From Deltaproteobacteria bacterium (GTDB taxonomy: Bacteria > JAUYMQ01): a stretch of 5,786 nucleotides of DNA. The stretch is taken from positions 1 to 5,786 of the forward strand of contig JAUYMQ010000005.1 in NCBI GenBank assembly GCA_030698575.1, in the 5' to 3' direction. How positions within the stretch are numbered: position 1 is the stretch's first letter; each line of letters starts with the position of its first letter. Position numbers and translations under genes: made by a program. Shown in pieces: positions 5,569 to 5,786 of this stretch. The notes beneath the pieces are model-generated. The model saw only the letters and a program-made list of their open reading frames with translations, searched no databases and was not told the origin of the DNA.

Positions 5569-5594
5569 AAACCCGCCCCCTACGAGGCGGGTTT
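5569..5594 (-). terminator. Terminator-like hairpin about 100 bp upstream of the AOR gene
   Basis: AAACCCGCC (5569-5577) pairs perfectly with GGCGGGTTT (5586-5594) around an 8-base loop. On the - strand the right arm runs into TTTTCGC; on the + strand into TTTCCG. It may end - strand transcription arriving from beyond the window, or act as an attenuator in a long AOR leader. A role on the + strand is less likely because no + strand gene ends nearby. The core CCCGCC/GGCGGG is shared with the terminator at the other end of the AOR gene. Confidence 0.5.
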
Positions 5595-5668
5595 CCGTTC
5601 ACCTCCGGTCCTCTCCCGGACGCTCGGCGCGACGCGGCGCCGGGAGGCCCTTTCCCCGCAGCGAGCCC

Positions 5669-5786
5669 CTAGCAGGCTGCTGAAAAATGGTGTTGAAGCA
5701 CGGATTTCATCCTCCCGCGAGTGGTGAACACCTTGGCGAGAGTCGGATGAACTGGAGCTGATGTCGTGTTTTTCGGTCCTCTCGGT
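5669..5786. mobile_element. Possible terminal segment of an insertion sequence
   Basis: CTAGCAGGCTGCTGAAAAA begins at 5669 and contains the dyad AGCAG-G-CTGCT. Motifs like CAGGCTGTTGAAAAA or CAGGCTGCTGAAAAA are recurrent terminal inverted repeats of bacterial insertion sequences (families such as IS1182 or IS5-like come to mind, from recollection only). The 100 bases after it lack an open frame of note and could be the untranslated lead-in to a transposase outside the window. No second end or target duplication can be seen here. Confidence 0.3.

Larger units (their letters stand above)
5467..5786. other. Region upstream of the AOR gene: hairpins and a possible insertion-sequence end, no gene seen
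   Basis: About 320 bases carry no convincing gene. From the AOR start outward there are: a GC hairpin at 5530-5550, a terminator-like hairpin at 5569-5594, a long GC stem CTCCCGG/CCGGGAG (5613-5619 and 5640-5646), and a motif AGCAGGCTGCTGAAAAA starting at 5671. The AOR promoter is probably between the start codon and 5568, or beyond the terminator-like hairpin if transcription reads through; I could not see a convincing -35/-10 pair. A long + strand frame running from 4912 to 5727 is only the antisense shadow of the AOR gene and its upstream region. Confidence 0.5.

Noticed and set aside
4912-5727. 271-codon + strand open frame antisense to the AOR start
   Set aside because: Composition follows the reversed AOR codons, it runs across the upstream hairpins, and no ribosome binding site is evident.
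1-5786. CRISPR array, tRNA or rRNA genes
   Set aside because: No regularly spaced repeats with unique spacers and no recognisable tRNA or rRNA signature on either strand.

Overview
The window is about 60% GC bacterial DNA with one convergent gene pair arrangement. A two-gene block on the + strand (about 687-3227) encodes two exported proteins. A single large gene on the - strand (3472-5466) encodes a tungsten/molybdenum aldehyde:ferredoxin oxidoreductase (AOR) family enzyme. AOR-family enzymes usually belong to anaerobic or microaerobic metabolism. FecR plus DUF6600 proteins, as I recall them, are common in Desulfobacterota (deltaproteobacterial lineages), Acidobacteriota, Nitrospirota and similar environmental phyla. 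That is the kind of organism I would guess, but nothing here fixes the taxon.

Layout. Positions 3-98 hold the last 31 codons of an unrecognised + strand gene. Positions 99-686 have no convincing gene; they hold a tandem 21-bp repeat (310-351), small dyads, and a structured leader with two stem-loops that ends right at the Shine-Dalgarno of the next gene. Positions 687-1421 encode a secreted protein with a divergent ComEA-type helix-hairpin-helix domain and a His/Asp/Asn/Lys-rich tail. After a 132-bp gap, 1554-3227 encodes a protein with a membrane anchor, a FecR domain, a Trp/Tyr-rich DUF6600 region and a 170-residue Lys/Glu/Ala tail. Positions 3228-3471 form a convergent intergenic region with a 21-bp perfect dyad and one intrinsic terminator facing each way. 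The AOR gene fills 3472-5466. Upstream of it (5467-5786) lie two strong hairpins, one resembling a terminator, and then a motif resembling an insertion-sequence end.

How the genes may work together. The two + strand genes probably form one envelope or extracellular unit: same strand, each with its own good ribosome binding site, no terminator seen between them, both exported and both with charged disordered tails. Their function is unknown. The AOR enzyme is cytoplasmic in every known relative and looks unrelated to them; it stands without a visible ferredoxin, maturation or transport partner. It keeps the [4Fe-4S] cysteines and the Glu and His near the metal, but carries an insertion of about 36 residues and an Asn in place of Asp in the second pterin-binding motif. 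I did not find a clearly new defence or mobile system. The most promising unusual items are the AOR insertion and motif change, the exported two-gene module, and the structured leader before it.
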